In this document: piece after piece, positions 26,290 to 33,817 of the stretch
How the letters are laid out: the number at the start of each line of letters is the position of its first letter
How positions within the stretch are numbered: the first letter of the stretch is position 1
DNA from: UBA10364 sp905182675
GTDB lineage: Bacteria; Bacteroidota; Bacteroidia; Flavobacteriales; Schleiferiaceae
DNA: 64,000 nt
Direction: 5' to 3'
Assembly: GCA_963933975.1 (NCBI GenBank)
Contig: CAWVWE010000001.1
Span: 57,072-121,071, forward strand
Program-made: the position numbers and the translations under genes
The notes under the pieces: model-generated
Told to the model about the DNA's origin: nothing
The model's input: only the letters and a program-made list of their open reading frames with translations
The model's database searches: none

Positions 26290-26766
26290 CTATTTTAATG
26301 TCCGCCATGTAGTGAAGGGCACTTTCGATAAGTGTGAGTTGTAGTAACGAGGGTCGTGAGAAACTTCCGATCCAACCCAAGATGGTAGTGAAAAATGCTC
26401 ATACTCATGGTCCAGTTCGATTTCCGCTAATACCAACCCTTTGTTAGCGCCTTCAAACACATCTACCTCCCAGGTATAGCCCTGATGGGGAACCAAATAC
26501 CGGGTTTTTTCAATAGGTGGATCTAAGGCAAGGCTCATCAAAGACTTAGCTTCATCTCCGGGAATATCATATTCAAACTCCAGACGTTGTATGCCTTCTG
26601 TCTTCCCTTTGATGGTCAATACTCCTTTGTCTCCTGTTAGACGTACGCGAACCGTACGTTCCGGGGTTGTGCTCAGGTATCCTTGTTTAAGAATAAATTG
26701 GTCAAGTACCTGTGTGGTCCAATCCTCGTTACTCACCAAAAATTTGCGTTCTATTTCAATTGCCAT
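26290..26766 (-). CDS. CYTH domain protein (triphosphate tunnel metalloenzyme)
   Basis: 158 residues, one CYTH domain. It opens with the ExExK signature (EIERKFLV), then charged beta-strands of the tunnel: RTVRVRLTG, GVLTIKGK, RLEFEYDIP, TRYLVPHQGYTWEVDVFEG, LVLAEIELDHE. Family members hydrolyse triphosphates (inorganic triphosphate, thiamine triphosphate) or, in class IV, make cAMP. The Bacteroidota ones are most often triphosphatases; the substrate is not readable. Five bp separate it from the lipoprotein gene upstream. Confidence 0.9.
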   Translation of the reverse strand: MAIEIERKFLVSNEDWTTQVLDQFILKQGYLSTTPERTVRVRLTGDKGVLTIKGKTEGIQRLEFEYDIPGDEAKSLMSLALDPPIEKTRYLVPHQGYTWEVDVFEGANKGLVLAEIELDHEYEHFSLPSWVGSEVSHDPRYYNSHLSKVPFTTWRTLK

Positions 26767-26771
26767 AGGTC

Positions 26772-27161
26772 TTAATCAATGATGCGATGCATGTCGTCAT
26801 ACACCACAAGGGTTCCGTTTCTGTCTTCTAAGTGCCATTTAAGGTCGTATAACTCTTTTGGATAGCTCTTTCCATTCGTTTTTAACATGCCCTCGAGTTT
26901 GTCCCATTTGTCAACGAGAACGGGTACTGTAAAACAGCCTTTGTCGCTTATAAACTTCGTGTGCATGATGATTTTTCCATCTTCTTGCATGAATGTGATG
27001 AATGTATATCGGAAGTCTTTAGGGGTATGTTGCTCCAAGTATGTCAGATGATTTACTACTATTTCAACGTCGCACTCTGGCAATTTCTCCCAATAATAAT
27101 CTGGAAAATCGCAGCCGTTTAGTGAAAGCCCAAGTAATAAAACGATCAGGTATTGTTTCAT
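26772..27161 (-). CDS. Small putative lipoprotein, function unknown
   Basis: 129 residues. The N-terminus MKQYLIVLLLGLSLNGC is a short signal with a lipobox-like LNGC; Asn at -2 is unusual but tolerated in some lipoproteins. The mature part (about 112 residues) is mixed and acidic, with no motif I recognise. It probably sits on a membrane facing the periplasm. Likely cotranscribed with the CYTH gene (5 bp apart), with no evident functional link. Confidence 0.7.
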   Translation of the reverse strand: MKQYLIVLLLGLSLNGCDFPDYYWEKLPECDVEIVVNHLTYLEQHTPKDFRYTFITFMQEDGKIIMHTKFISDKGCFTVPVLVDKWDKLEGMLKTNGKSYPKELYDLKWHLEDRNGTLVVYDDMHRIID

Positions 27162-27231
27162 AGCTCTGCTAATTTCGACCTTTATAACATAGAATTCTGT
27201 AATATCTCTAAGTTATGATTTATGACGCGTC

Positions 27232-28926
27232 TTAGAAATTAGGTTCAACAGAAAACTCGACTATTTCTCGTGTCATGGGATGTTCAAAGGTGATGTATTG
27301 CGCATGTAGGTGCAGCCGTTCTTCGCGTTTTCCGTAGAGCTCATCTCCAACAATGGGAATACCTAAACCTTCCTGGTGTGCGCAGTGTACCCTCAGCTGG
27401 TGTGTTCGTCCTGTGACGGGATAAAGGGCCACCCTAGTCCTTCCGTCCTTTCGTTCGAGCACCTTGAAATGCGTGGTTGCGACCTTACCTGTTTCATGGC
27501 AAACCAACTGCCTTGGTAGGTCATAGTAATCTGGGGTTAATGGTAGGTCTATGGTTCCTTCGTCCGGTTCTAAAAGACCATCAAGAATGGCGATATACCT
27601 TTTTTTAAGGGTACGTTGTATGAATTGACGCTGAACTCGTTTATTGGCTTTTTTAGTTTTAGTGAAGATGAGTAAACCAGACGTCGACATGTCTAACCGG
27701 TGGACCAATAGGTGGTTTGTGGCCAATGGGAAGCGTTCCAATACCCTGGTAAAGGCAGAATCTTCTATCTCTCTCCCGGGTACAGAGAGCAAACCGGCTG
27801 GCTTATCAACGATAAGTAAACTGTCATCTTCATATACCGTCTCTAAGCTCAGGTCATTTCCCCATGATTGTAAGGGGTTTTCCTCTACGTTAAGTCCTTG
27901 AAGCATGTGCCCTAAGATGGGTCGGCATCTACTTCCGCAAGCCTGGTAGTAATTGCCATGCTCCCGTATTTCTTTGTTTGGAGAGTTACCCCACCAAAAT
28001 TCCCCCATACAAATGGGCTTTAGCCCGTTTTTGAATGCAAATTGCAGAAGCTTCGGCGCGCAGCAATCTCCAGATCCACTTGGTGGTTTACGCTCCTCAA
28101 AATCAGGAAACAGATTACTCAGTGCTTCATAATCACCATGAGCATTAATAAACCTGTATTGATCAAATATTTCACGCTGTAATAGATTGGATTTAGCCTT
28201 ACGGTCTACGGCAATTTGCGCGATGTCCTGTTTTTTTTTATCAAGGTCCTCTTGCAAGGAATCCATCTCATTTTTCAGCCCCCGTGCGTGATGTTTAAAA
28301 GCAACTTGACTAGATATACTCTCTGAAGCTAATTCCTCGCAGAACAATTCGAAGGCGGATGAGTCTAATTCGGATTCCGCGAGGTAGCGTCTGTGCTTCC
28401 GATCTTTTTTGTTTTCGCGTAGTCTTTTACGCCCGGCATTCAGCTCTTCCGTGATGAATGATATTCTAGCTAAAGTAGTCTCGTGCCAATTCAAATAATC
28501 TGAATCTTCCTTTAGGGCAACAATCTCAGCGCTCATGCTATTTAGTTGTGCTTCACCTTTCTTGTAGAAAGAATTGGCCGCATGAATATCGCAGATAGGT
28601 GGAACAAAGTATTGTGTATCTCGTTCCTCATCTAATTTTCCTGAATACGCAGCTAAATAGCCCATGTTTCCAGCGTTATTTAGCACAACCATGACGCCAA
28701 ACATTTTCCCCTGCTCTAGCAGGTGCGCATGGGCACCACCAAGCCCAAAATTGTGTGAAATAGATTCTTTACTGAGGTAGTTCTGAACTTCTGCTGCCGC
28801 TTTTAAAGTAAGCTGGTGTGGCTCGTAAAAGAAGGGGTAGGTGAATGCCGTAGGCATCTTAATCGATGAAACATCTTCACTAAACTCCTGAAAAAAAGAT
28901 GTTCCGTTTTTGCGCATAAAAGCCAT
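27232..28926 (-). CDS. RluA-type pseudouridine synthase with long N-terminal extension
   Basis: 564 residues. The C-terminal 220 residues are an RluA-family pseudouridine synthase: DDSLLIVDKPAGLLSVPG near 343, catalytic Asp412 in HRLDMSTSGLLIF, KRYIAILDG, then GRTHQLRVH. The preceding 340 residues are extra: a first part (about 1-125) with mixed fold, a highly charged coiled coil (about 130-255), and a Cys-containing region (SGDCCAPKLLQFAF, QACGSRCRPILGHML, about 290-330). Single-domain RluA enzymes are about 220-330 residues. This long form is seen in Bacteroidota and some proteobacteria; its RNA target is not known to me. A good promoter lies at 28938-28967. Confidence 0.88.
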   Translation of the reverse strand: MAFMRKNGTSFFQEFSEDVSSIKMPTAFTYPFFYEPHQLTLKAAAEVQNYLSKESISHNFGLGGAHAHLLEQGKMFGVMVVLNNAGNMGYLAAYSGKLDEERDTQYFVPPICDIHAANSFYKKGEAQLNSMSAEIVALKEDSDYLNWHETTLARISFITEELNAGRKRLRENKKDRKHRRYLAESELDSSAFELFCEELASESISSQVAFKHHARGLKNEMDSLQEDLDKKKQDIAQIAVDRKAKSNLLQREIFDQYRFINAHGDYEALSNLFPDFEERKPPSGSGDCCAPKLLQFAFKNGLKPICMGEFWWGNSPNKEIREHGNYYQACGSRCRPILGHMLQGLNVEENPLQSWGNDLSLETVYEDDSLLIVDKPAGLLSVPGREIEDSAFTRVLERFPLATNHLLVHRLDMSTSGLLIFTKTKKANKRVQRQFIQRTLKKRYIAILDGLLEPDEGTIDLPLTPDYYDLPRQLVCHETGKVATTHFKVLERKDGRTRVALYPVTGRTHQLRVHCAHQEGLGIPIVGDELYGKREERLHLHAQYITFEHPMTREIVEFSVEPNF

Positions 28927-28937
28927 GTGTTACGCTA

Positions 28938-28967
28938 CAAAAGTAGGGATTTAGTAGGCAGAACAAA
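28938..28967 (-). promoter_or_regulatory. Predicted promoter of the RluA-type gene
   Basis: Minus-strand TTTG (28967-28964), 18-bp spacer, TACTTTTG (28945-28938): full match at both elements. The expected start near 28933 leaves a leader of only about 7 nt before the ATG at 28926. Confidence 0.65.
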
Positions 28968-29020
28968 GATGCGCTTTGCGGCGTAGATATTCTGTTAATT
29001 GACGTCAAGCGAATGGTATA

Positions 29021-29977
29021 CTATAAACTATAGTTGGATAAAAAGTCCCAAAGTAGCTGATTCGGGCTGACTCCATCTATTTGATCTTGAAACCATACAT
29101 GTCCTCCAGGCTCACCATACTCATTGTTAATAGTGTATAAAACGACAGAGGTGTTTTCCAGACCTCCTGTATACTCATCGCGCTGAACGTCGCTATTATT
29201 AAGTTGTGTGGAGACCAGACTTGACTCAGGAATATTATTCTGATCTAGCCAAAAGTCGAGTACTTCCGAAATCGATTGATAATCTTGATTACCGTCATAA
29301 GGAAGTACGTTATCATCAATACCATGAAAATGAATAACAGAAGTATATTCATTTGTGTTGCAGGCTTGTGGAAGCATGATTCCTGACATAATCCCTACAG
29401 CAGCTATCATATCAGGTCTAGAGCACGCGAGACCATAAGACATCATACCTCCGTTAGAGTATCCTACTGAATATATCCTGGATGAATCTACCGTATAGTC
29501 ACTACTGATCGCTGAGATCAGCTGCTCGGTAAAGTAGACATCGTTTTCTTGTATGTTTTGAATTCCATGATCTTCTGGGTTCCATGACACATCATCCTTA
29601 GTTGTCGCCACAGCTTGAGGGTACGCGATAATAAAATTCTCATTATCGGCTATAGAGTTTAAATCACCTGCATAATCAAGATGCTCCTTTGCGCAGCCTC
29701 CATAACCATGAAAATTAATAACCAATGGGCTTGGAATACTATTGTCATAAGATGACGGTATGTATAAAATGTATTCTCTTGTGACCCCTCCATGCTCAAT
29801 GGTCGTATAGGAAGAATGATCGGTATTTACGCAATCATAAGATGAACCTGTCTTGGAGTCTCTACATGATGAAAGTGAAAGAAGAAATACCAGTACCGCT
29901 ATTACATACCCTAGATTACAAATTTCCCGTAATTTATTTCCTTTTACACGAACACCTGAATTGTAAGTTGTAGTCAT
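29021..29977 (-). CDS. Secreted esterase lipoprotein (PHB depolymerase/feruloyl esterase-like)
   Basis: 318 residues. A long basic N-region precedes a hydrophobic helix and lipobox (LLSLSSC, Cys38), so a lipid-anchored protein is likely. The enzyme part is of the LpqC/polyhydroxybutyrate depolymerase-like alpha/beta-hydrolase group: YILYIPSSYDNSIPSPLVINF, NFHGYGGCAKEH, nucleophile in GYSNGGMMSYGLAC, and a late GGHVWFQ with the probable catalytic His. Natural substrates may be esters on plant or algal polysaccharides or polyesters. It has its own promoter (30029-30061) downstream of the cupin gene. Confidence 0.82.
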   Translation of the reverse strand: MTTTYNSGVRVKGNKLREICNLGYVIAVLVFLLSLSSCRDSKTGSSYDCVNTDHSSYTTIEHGGVTREYILYIPSSYDNSIPSPLVINFHGYGGCAKEHLDYAGDLNSIADNENFIIAYPQAVATTKDDVSWNPEDHGIQNIQENDVYFTEQLISAISSDYTVDSSRIYSVGYSNGGMMSYGLACSRPDMIAAVGIMSGIMLPQACNTNEYTSVIHFHGIDDNVLPYDGNQDYQSISEVLDFWLDQNNIPESSLVSTQLNNSDVQRDEYTGGLENTSVVLYTINNEYGEPGGHVWFQDQIDGVSPNQLLWDFLSNYSL

Positions 29978-30028
29978 AATAGATGATGTTTTTTATTTGA
30001 ACTCGGAATCAAACCTCAATTTTTATGC

Positions 30029-30061
30029 CAAATCTAGGTACATATTTAAAAGTCAGCTCAA
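30029..30061 (-). promoter_or_regulatory. Predicted promoter of the esterase gene
   Basis: Minus-strand TTG (30061-30059), 22-bp spacer, TAGATTTG (30036-30029). It begins 8 bp after the cupin stop and leaves a leader of about 48 nt. Confidence 0.5.
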
Positions 30062-30068
30062 TACATCA

Positions 30069-30353
30069 TTACGCACCTTTTTTCAGCGAGTAGACCAGCA
30101 AAATCTCAAGATGCGTTTCGGGAATCATCCAGTGGTTTGTTTGAGGTGGGATGCAGCAAACATCTCCTTTACGAACAGCAACTTTTGTTTCACCCACCAT
30201 AATCCAACCTGAGCCACTCAGAATGTAACAATTTTCCCAAAAATCATGAGTGTGACCTCGACCTTCCCGTTCGAAGTATAGTAGTTCTGTAACTACCTCA
30301 CCATTACGTTTCAAGAGAATTTCTAAAGTGCCAAATGAAGTGCTGCGTTTCAT
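30069..30353 (-). CDS. Small cupin-fold protein
   Basis: 94-residue single cupin domain. The first cupin motif is clear: G-R-G-H-T-H-D-F-W-E-N-C-Y-I-L-S-G, giving two His and a Glu as metal ligands, and the second motif has RKGDVCCIPPQTNHWM with a His. Small cupins act as dioxygenases, isomerases or sensors. The closest look is to the small cupins that accompany biosynthetic or catabolic genes. It lies between the nitroreductase and esterase genes on the same strand; no functional link is evident. Confidence 0.8.
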   Translation of the reverse strand: MKRSTSFGTLEILLKRNGEVVTELLYFEREGRGHTHDFWENCYILSGSGWIMVGETKVAVRKGDVCCIPPQTNHWMIPETHLEILLVYSLKKGA

Positions 30354-30380
30354 ATAAAATGTAGAGGTCTTGGTGCTGTT

Positions 30381-31058
30381 TTATAATCGGACTGGAGAAG
30401 ACCACAGTTCAATCTCCTTTCCTTGATCTCGTAATTTACCAGATTTCACATCAGCGGCTCGGACATCACTATCTTTTGGGAAGACAAACAAACAGCCAAG
30501 CATAAGCTCATTTAATGGGATTTTTAAAAAGTCTCTCAGTTCTTTCTGTCTTAGCATGCCGCCTGAGGACCAATAATTAGGTAGTCCTCTAGCTGTGGCA
30601 CCAAGCAGTACATTCTGAGTGGCGGCAGAAGCGGCAGCGATATGTTCCATGTTACGAATGGTCCCAGTAAACGGTAATTGCTCGGCGGCCAAATTATCAA
30701 CGTCACCTTGTTCACCAAAAACATCTGGTAACCAAGTCATGACCATCATAATATCCGAGGCCCATAACATGTTTTGCACTTTCCCTGCTGGAATGGCTTC
30801 CTCTTCAATATAATGAGCAGCGGCTCTACAGTCGTCAGATGTTAGTGTATAGCACCTGAACGGTAGGGAAGAGGTAAGCCCTCTTTCTAAGTCCTTGTAA
30901 CGCTCCGTACTTTTGTAATGATAAGGAGCGTGTGCAGCGAGCTGAAGTAACTCTTGGGTTAATTGTTCTTGCTCCTCTTTAGTAATGCTCGGCGTCCAAG
31001 GCTCGTGCGCTAAAACCTTGGCGGTCTTCCGAGATTTTATAGTTTGGTCCGTATTCAT
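30381..31058 (-). CDS. Nitroreductase family protein
   Basis: 225 residues from the ATG at 31058 (MNTDQTIKSRKTAKVLAHE). The frame is open 46 codons further upstream to a TTG, but the N-terminal SRKTAKVL is the normal FMN-phosphate binding start, so the shorter form is chosen. NfsA/NfsB-type flavoproteins reduce nitro compounds or quinones. Other family features: LLQLAAHAPYHYKSTERY, AASAATQNVLLGATARGLPNYWSSGG near 150-175, and NELMLGCLFVFPKDS. Substrate unknown. Confidence 0.85.
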   Translation of the reverse strand: MNTDQTIKSRKTAKVLAHEPWTPSITKEEQEQLTQELLQLAAHAPYHYKSTERYKDLERGLTSSLPFRCYTLTSDDCRAAAHYIEEEAIPAGKVQNMLWASDIMMVMTWLPDVFGEQGDVDNLAAEQLPFTGTIRNMEHIAAASAATQNVLLGATARGLPNYWSSGGMLRQKELRDFLKIPLNELMLGCLFVFPKDSDVRAADVKSGKLRDQGKEIELWSSPVRL

Positions 31059-31319
31059 CAAAAAATAATTTAGGGTTAATGGATAGACTCCTTTAAGATA
31101 TAATCCTACGAACAAATAGAATAATGCTGGTGGCAAGGAATCCAATGATATTTGGCCATAGGAGACTTCTACATCTTTTTCTTGTAAAGTCAGCAAATCC
31201 TATAATCTCATTGCTTTGATTTCTAGCAACATAAACCTATCTAATAGCTGACACAATTAAATTATTCGTTAAATTAGAAATTGAAGTAACTTATCATTTA
31301 AACCAAAAGTAATCTTATT

Positions 31320-31766
31320 ATGGAAAGTGAATTACTAATTCCAACTGTCGCAGTACTCGTCTTAACCGCTTTAGGCGTTTATGGTTTAATATCTAAAAAA
31401 GTAGCCTTATTACGTTGGACACTTTTTTTATGGGCTCTAATAGCAATTATCGCAAATATTGGAGGATTCTTCCAAGATGCAATCTCTACGAAGGTTGTTG
31501 TTCTATTTGCTTGTCAAGCTATCCTTGTAGCTCCCTTTTCGAGTACCCCCTTTGATTCATCAAACAAAACCGTTTGCCTAGATGCAAAAAGGATATCCTT
31601 AACAATCGTCATCATTAATCTATTCTTTTGCTCCGCGGGCTTTATGGATATGAATATGGGAAGCGTAGAACTTACCATGCCTATTAGAGTCTGTCATGGC
31701 ATAGTTTCAGCGATGGGATTAATGATCTTCTCCAGATTAATGACTTGGTTACCCCATTTTAAATAA
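31320..31766 (+). CDS. Small polytopic membrane protein, function unknown
   Basis: 148 residues with four to five hydrophobic helices (about residues 5-24, 29-50, 57-73, 90-108 and 122-142) and short polar loops. No motif or family recognised. Start chosen at the ATG at 31320; no promoter match is seen in the 120 bp before it. It stands alone, divergent from the nitroreductase gene. Codon usage looks like its neighbours. Confidence 0.6.
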   Translation: MESELLIPTVAVLVLTALGVYGLISKKVALLRWTLFLWALIAIIANIGGFFQDAISTKVVVLFACQAILVAPFSSTPFDSSNKTVCLDAKRISLTIVIINLFFCSAGFMDMNMGSVELTMPIRVCHGIVSAMGLMIFSRLMTWLPHFK

Positions 31767-31950
31767 CTTCTTATATCTGTAAAGTCTTCTCTTTTGCGAA
31801 GGCTGATTTAGCTTTTTAGTGGCTAAAGTCTGTGATTATTACACCTCGCCCGTTTTATTATTTCGAAGCGGTCGATATGATTAAGTGGTACTTATTCTTT
31901 TATCTAGGAATATTAAAGTGTAGTAACGAATTAAGAAACGGAGTAGTCCG

Positions 31951-32820
31951 TTAGCGTTTTATAAAGGTGGGGTTTACATCTGGAAATAGTCTTGCGACGA
32001 TATTTTTTAGCCGCTTCTGTGTATTGGGAATTCTCAGCCCAATAGGTAGGTGGTTGAAATTCATTTGGGCAACTTTCTGCACTTGCTCGTCTATGGGCAA
32101 GCACTGTTGATAGCAGTCTGCGACAAACAAGCTAATCATAGTCTCCCATTGCTCTTTATTGCTCCAGTAATGGCCAATCACATGCTCCGCTACGCATAGT
32201 TGTATCGTACTATTTAAAGCAAGGGACAAGGAAAGCTGCTCGATTAACCTTCTCGTAACCTTATCCGCACACATCTCATCACAAATGCTCAGTGCTAAAG
32301 TTAACTGGGCAATGTTCTTTGATGAGATACCTACCACTCCAGCGTTCCACATGCAGTCATTTTGATTGATGGAGATCGTTCCATATTTTTTTGACTTGAC
32401 CTGTTTCCACATACGTCGCTCGGTTTTAGTAGTGAGCTTAGATAGTGCTCCTTCATTAGTATGCATGAGGTTACCTCCCTCGTTTAGTACCAGCTTTAGT
32501 GGACTTAAATCTGCATATAAAACGGTATCGGTATCGAGGTAGAGGATGTCTTCACCTTCAAATCTAGAGGCTACATGGAGGAGTGCTTCAATCTTAATTC
32601 TCCAGAAAAAATGATGATTACCCTTCCATTCTTCAATCATATCAGGATCGATGGAAATTATAAGTATCCTGGAATTTAAAACCTTAAGTTGATTAGGATG
32701 GTCTGTCAGAACAACGACAGTGTCCTCTTCGGTTATTTTTGAAAGCGCGGATAGTATGGAGAAGACTGCCTGGTTGTAATAGGACGGTTCATCTCCAACA
32801 ATTAAATAGGTTAGTACCAT
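31951..32820 (-). CDS. GT-A type glycosyltransferase-like protein
   Basis: 289 residues, no signal peptide. It starts with MVLTYLIVGDEPSYYNQAVF and has the metal-binding DxD element in DILYLDTDTVLY near residue 94-105, followed by NDCMWNAGVVGIS near 150, as in nucleotide-sugar transferases that handle UDP-sugars. The overall plan resembles eukaryote-like nucleotide-diphospho-sugar transferases. Acceptor and sugar are unknown. The strong terminator at 32847-32886 lies directly upstream, so the gene needs read-through or a very close promoter, which I do not see. Confidence 0.7.
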   Translation of the reverse strand: MVLTYLIVGDEPSYYNQAVFSILSALSKITEEDTVVVLTDHPNQLKVLNSRILIISIDPDMIEEWKGNHHFFWRIKIEALLHVASRFEGEDILYLDTDTVLYADLSPLKLVLNEGGNLMHTNEGALSKLTTKTERRMWKQVKSKKYGTISINQNDCMWNAGVVGISSKNIAQLTLALSICDEMCADKVTRRLIEQLSLSLALNSTIQLCVAEHVIGHYWSNKEQWETMISLFVADCYQQCLPIDEQVQKVAQMNFNHLPIGLRIPNTQKRLKNIVARLFPDVNPTFIKR

Positions 32821-32846
32821 AAGGAGTGAAGTCTCTTGTATAAATT

Positions 32847-32886
32847 AAAAAGCCTAAACTTCCTTTGGATGAAGTTTAGGCTTTTT
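32847..32886. terminator. Strong terminator after the small lysine-rich gene
   Basis: Perfect 16-bp inverted repeat AAAAAGCCTAAACTTC / GAAGTTTAGGCTTTTT with an 8-nt loop (CTTTGGAT), with T runs in both directions. It starts 6 bp after the stop of the small minus-strand gene and lies 27 bp before the glycosyltransferase ATG. Confidence 0.9.
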
Positions 32887-32891
32887 ATTAG

Positions 32892-33002
32892 CTATATAGA
32901 AGACTTAGAGGCCTTCTTTAATCTTTTTTCTTCTTTTTTCTCTTTTGGAGTTTTAAGAGCTTCTTTCTTCACGCTTTTCTTAGCGTCTTGACCTTTTCCC
33001 AT
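32892..33002 (-). CDS. Tiny lysine-rich protein (36 residues), function unknown
   Basis: ATG at 33002, TAG at 32892. The protein opens MGKGQDAKKSVKKEALKT and ends in KKASKSSI; about 14 of 36 residues are Lys and one is Arg, with several Glu. No membrane segment. The MGKG start and basic nature recall small ribosome-associated proteins such as Thx, but the rest does not match Thx. I believe similar short proteins occur in Flavobacteria, without being able to verify it here. The very strong terminator 6 bp after the stop argues that this is a real transcript. No TAnnTTTG promoter was found upstream. Confidence 0.5.
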   Translation of the reverse strand: MGKGQDAKKSVKKEALKTPKEKKEEKRLKKASKSSI

Positions 33003-33173
33003 TTTAGCTATTTATTATAGGTTATCAATCCCGTTTACGTCTTCTCAGAATTGTGTTCAAGCGGTTAAGACCGCTGTGATTAGATAGTACTAAGTTAATA
33101 ATATGCATTGACTTAATGTTAGGATTTGACATGATTCTTGGTAAATAGGGGTCTATGACTGCTAATAATCAGG

Positions 33174-33212
33174 GTTGCATAAAAATATTTTGCAATGCAA
33201 CATTGTTGCATT
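33174..33212 (+). promoter_or_regulatory. Putative Zur/Fur-type operator of the metal uptake operon
   Basis: AATGCAACATTGTTGCATT at 33194-33212 is a perfect 9-1-9 palindrome of the length and shape of Fur-family boxes. A third GTTGCAT half-site lies at 33174-33180. The element sits 38-57 bp before the first ATG (33251) and just upstream of a near -7 element TATTATTG (33221-33228), so bound repressor would block RNA polymerase. A Fur-family gene is encoded at the end of the same operon. Binding by that protein is inference. Confidence 0.65.
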
Positions 33213-33250
33213 AAAAGTCGTATTATTGTCCTTCAATAAAAAAAAATGTT

Positions 33251-33817
33251 ATGATTAATTTCAAGTCTATTTGTCTACCCGTTACAGCGGGAGTTTTACT
33301 GTTTATGTCTTGTAATCCAGATGAAGTAGTAGATCCAGTTATACCAAATGAAGAAGAGATTATTACAACGCTTAACTTAACATTGACCTCTGATTCGGGT
33401 GCTGTTGTAGTTTTTTCTTTTCAAGATCTCGATGGTGATGGAGGTAATGCACCTATTCAGTCTGGCGACACACTTCAAAACAACACAACGTATTCAGCGG
33501 TTTTAGAGCTTTTAAACGAAACAGAAACGCCAGCTGAGGACATTACTGCAGAGATAGATGCAGAAGGCGTAGATCATCAGTTCTTTTTTGAATCCACTGT
33601 TGGCGGATTGTCTGTCGATTATATGGACATGGATGCGAACGGAAAACCAATTGGATTGGCAACAACGATCACAACTATTGATTCAGGTTCAGGGACCCTA
33701 AATATTGTCTTAAGACATGAGCCAAACAAGGATGGTACAGGAGTATTGAGTGGCGATATAACAAATGCAGGTGGAGAAACAGATATTGAAGTAACATTCG
33801 ATGTTACTGTTGATTAA
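33251..33817 (+). CDS. Lipoprotein of the putative zinc uptake operon
   Basis: 188 residues. Signal peptide and lipobox at LLFMSC (Cys21), then an acidic linker (NPDEVVDPVIPNEEE) and a domain of about 150 residues rich in beta-strand and acidic residues: SFQDLDGDGGNAP near 57-69, DHQFFFES near 116 and VLRHEPNKDGTG near 158. I recall similar flavobacterial lipoproteins encoded next to TonB receptors of this type. His and Asp residues could bind metal, but this is a guess. It is first in an operon with the receptor (17-bp overlap) and a Fur/Zur regulator, under the palindrome at 33194. Confidence 0.75.
   Translation: MINFKSICLPVTAGVLLFMSCNPDEVVDPVIPNEEEIITTLNLTLTSDSGAVVVFSFQDLDGDGGNAPIQSGDTLQNNTTYSAVLELLNETETPAEDITAEIDAEGVDHQFFFESTVGGLSVDYMDMDANGKPIGLATTITTIDSGSGTLNIVLRHEPNKDGTGVLSGDITNAGGETDIEVTFDVTVD

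Noticed and set aside
31059..31196. N-terminal extension of the nitroreductase from TTG
   Set aside because: The family starts with SRKTAKVL-type sequence shortly after the ATG at 31058; the extra 46 residues look non-homologous.
31767..31950. Gap after the small membrane protein gene, with a 25-codon frame at 31877
   Set aside because: The frame is short, has no promoter and no terminator; I see nothing else in the gap.
31937..31952. AACGGA-GTAG-TCCGTT inverted repeat at the end of the glycosyltransferase gene
   Set aside because: Only 6 bp and no T tract, so not a convincing terminator.
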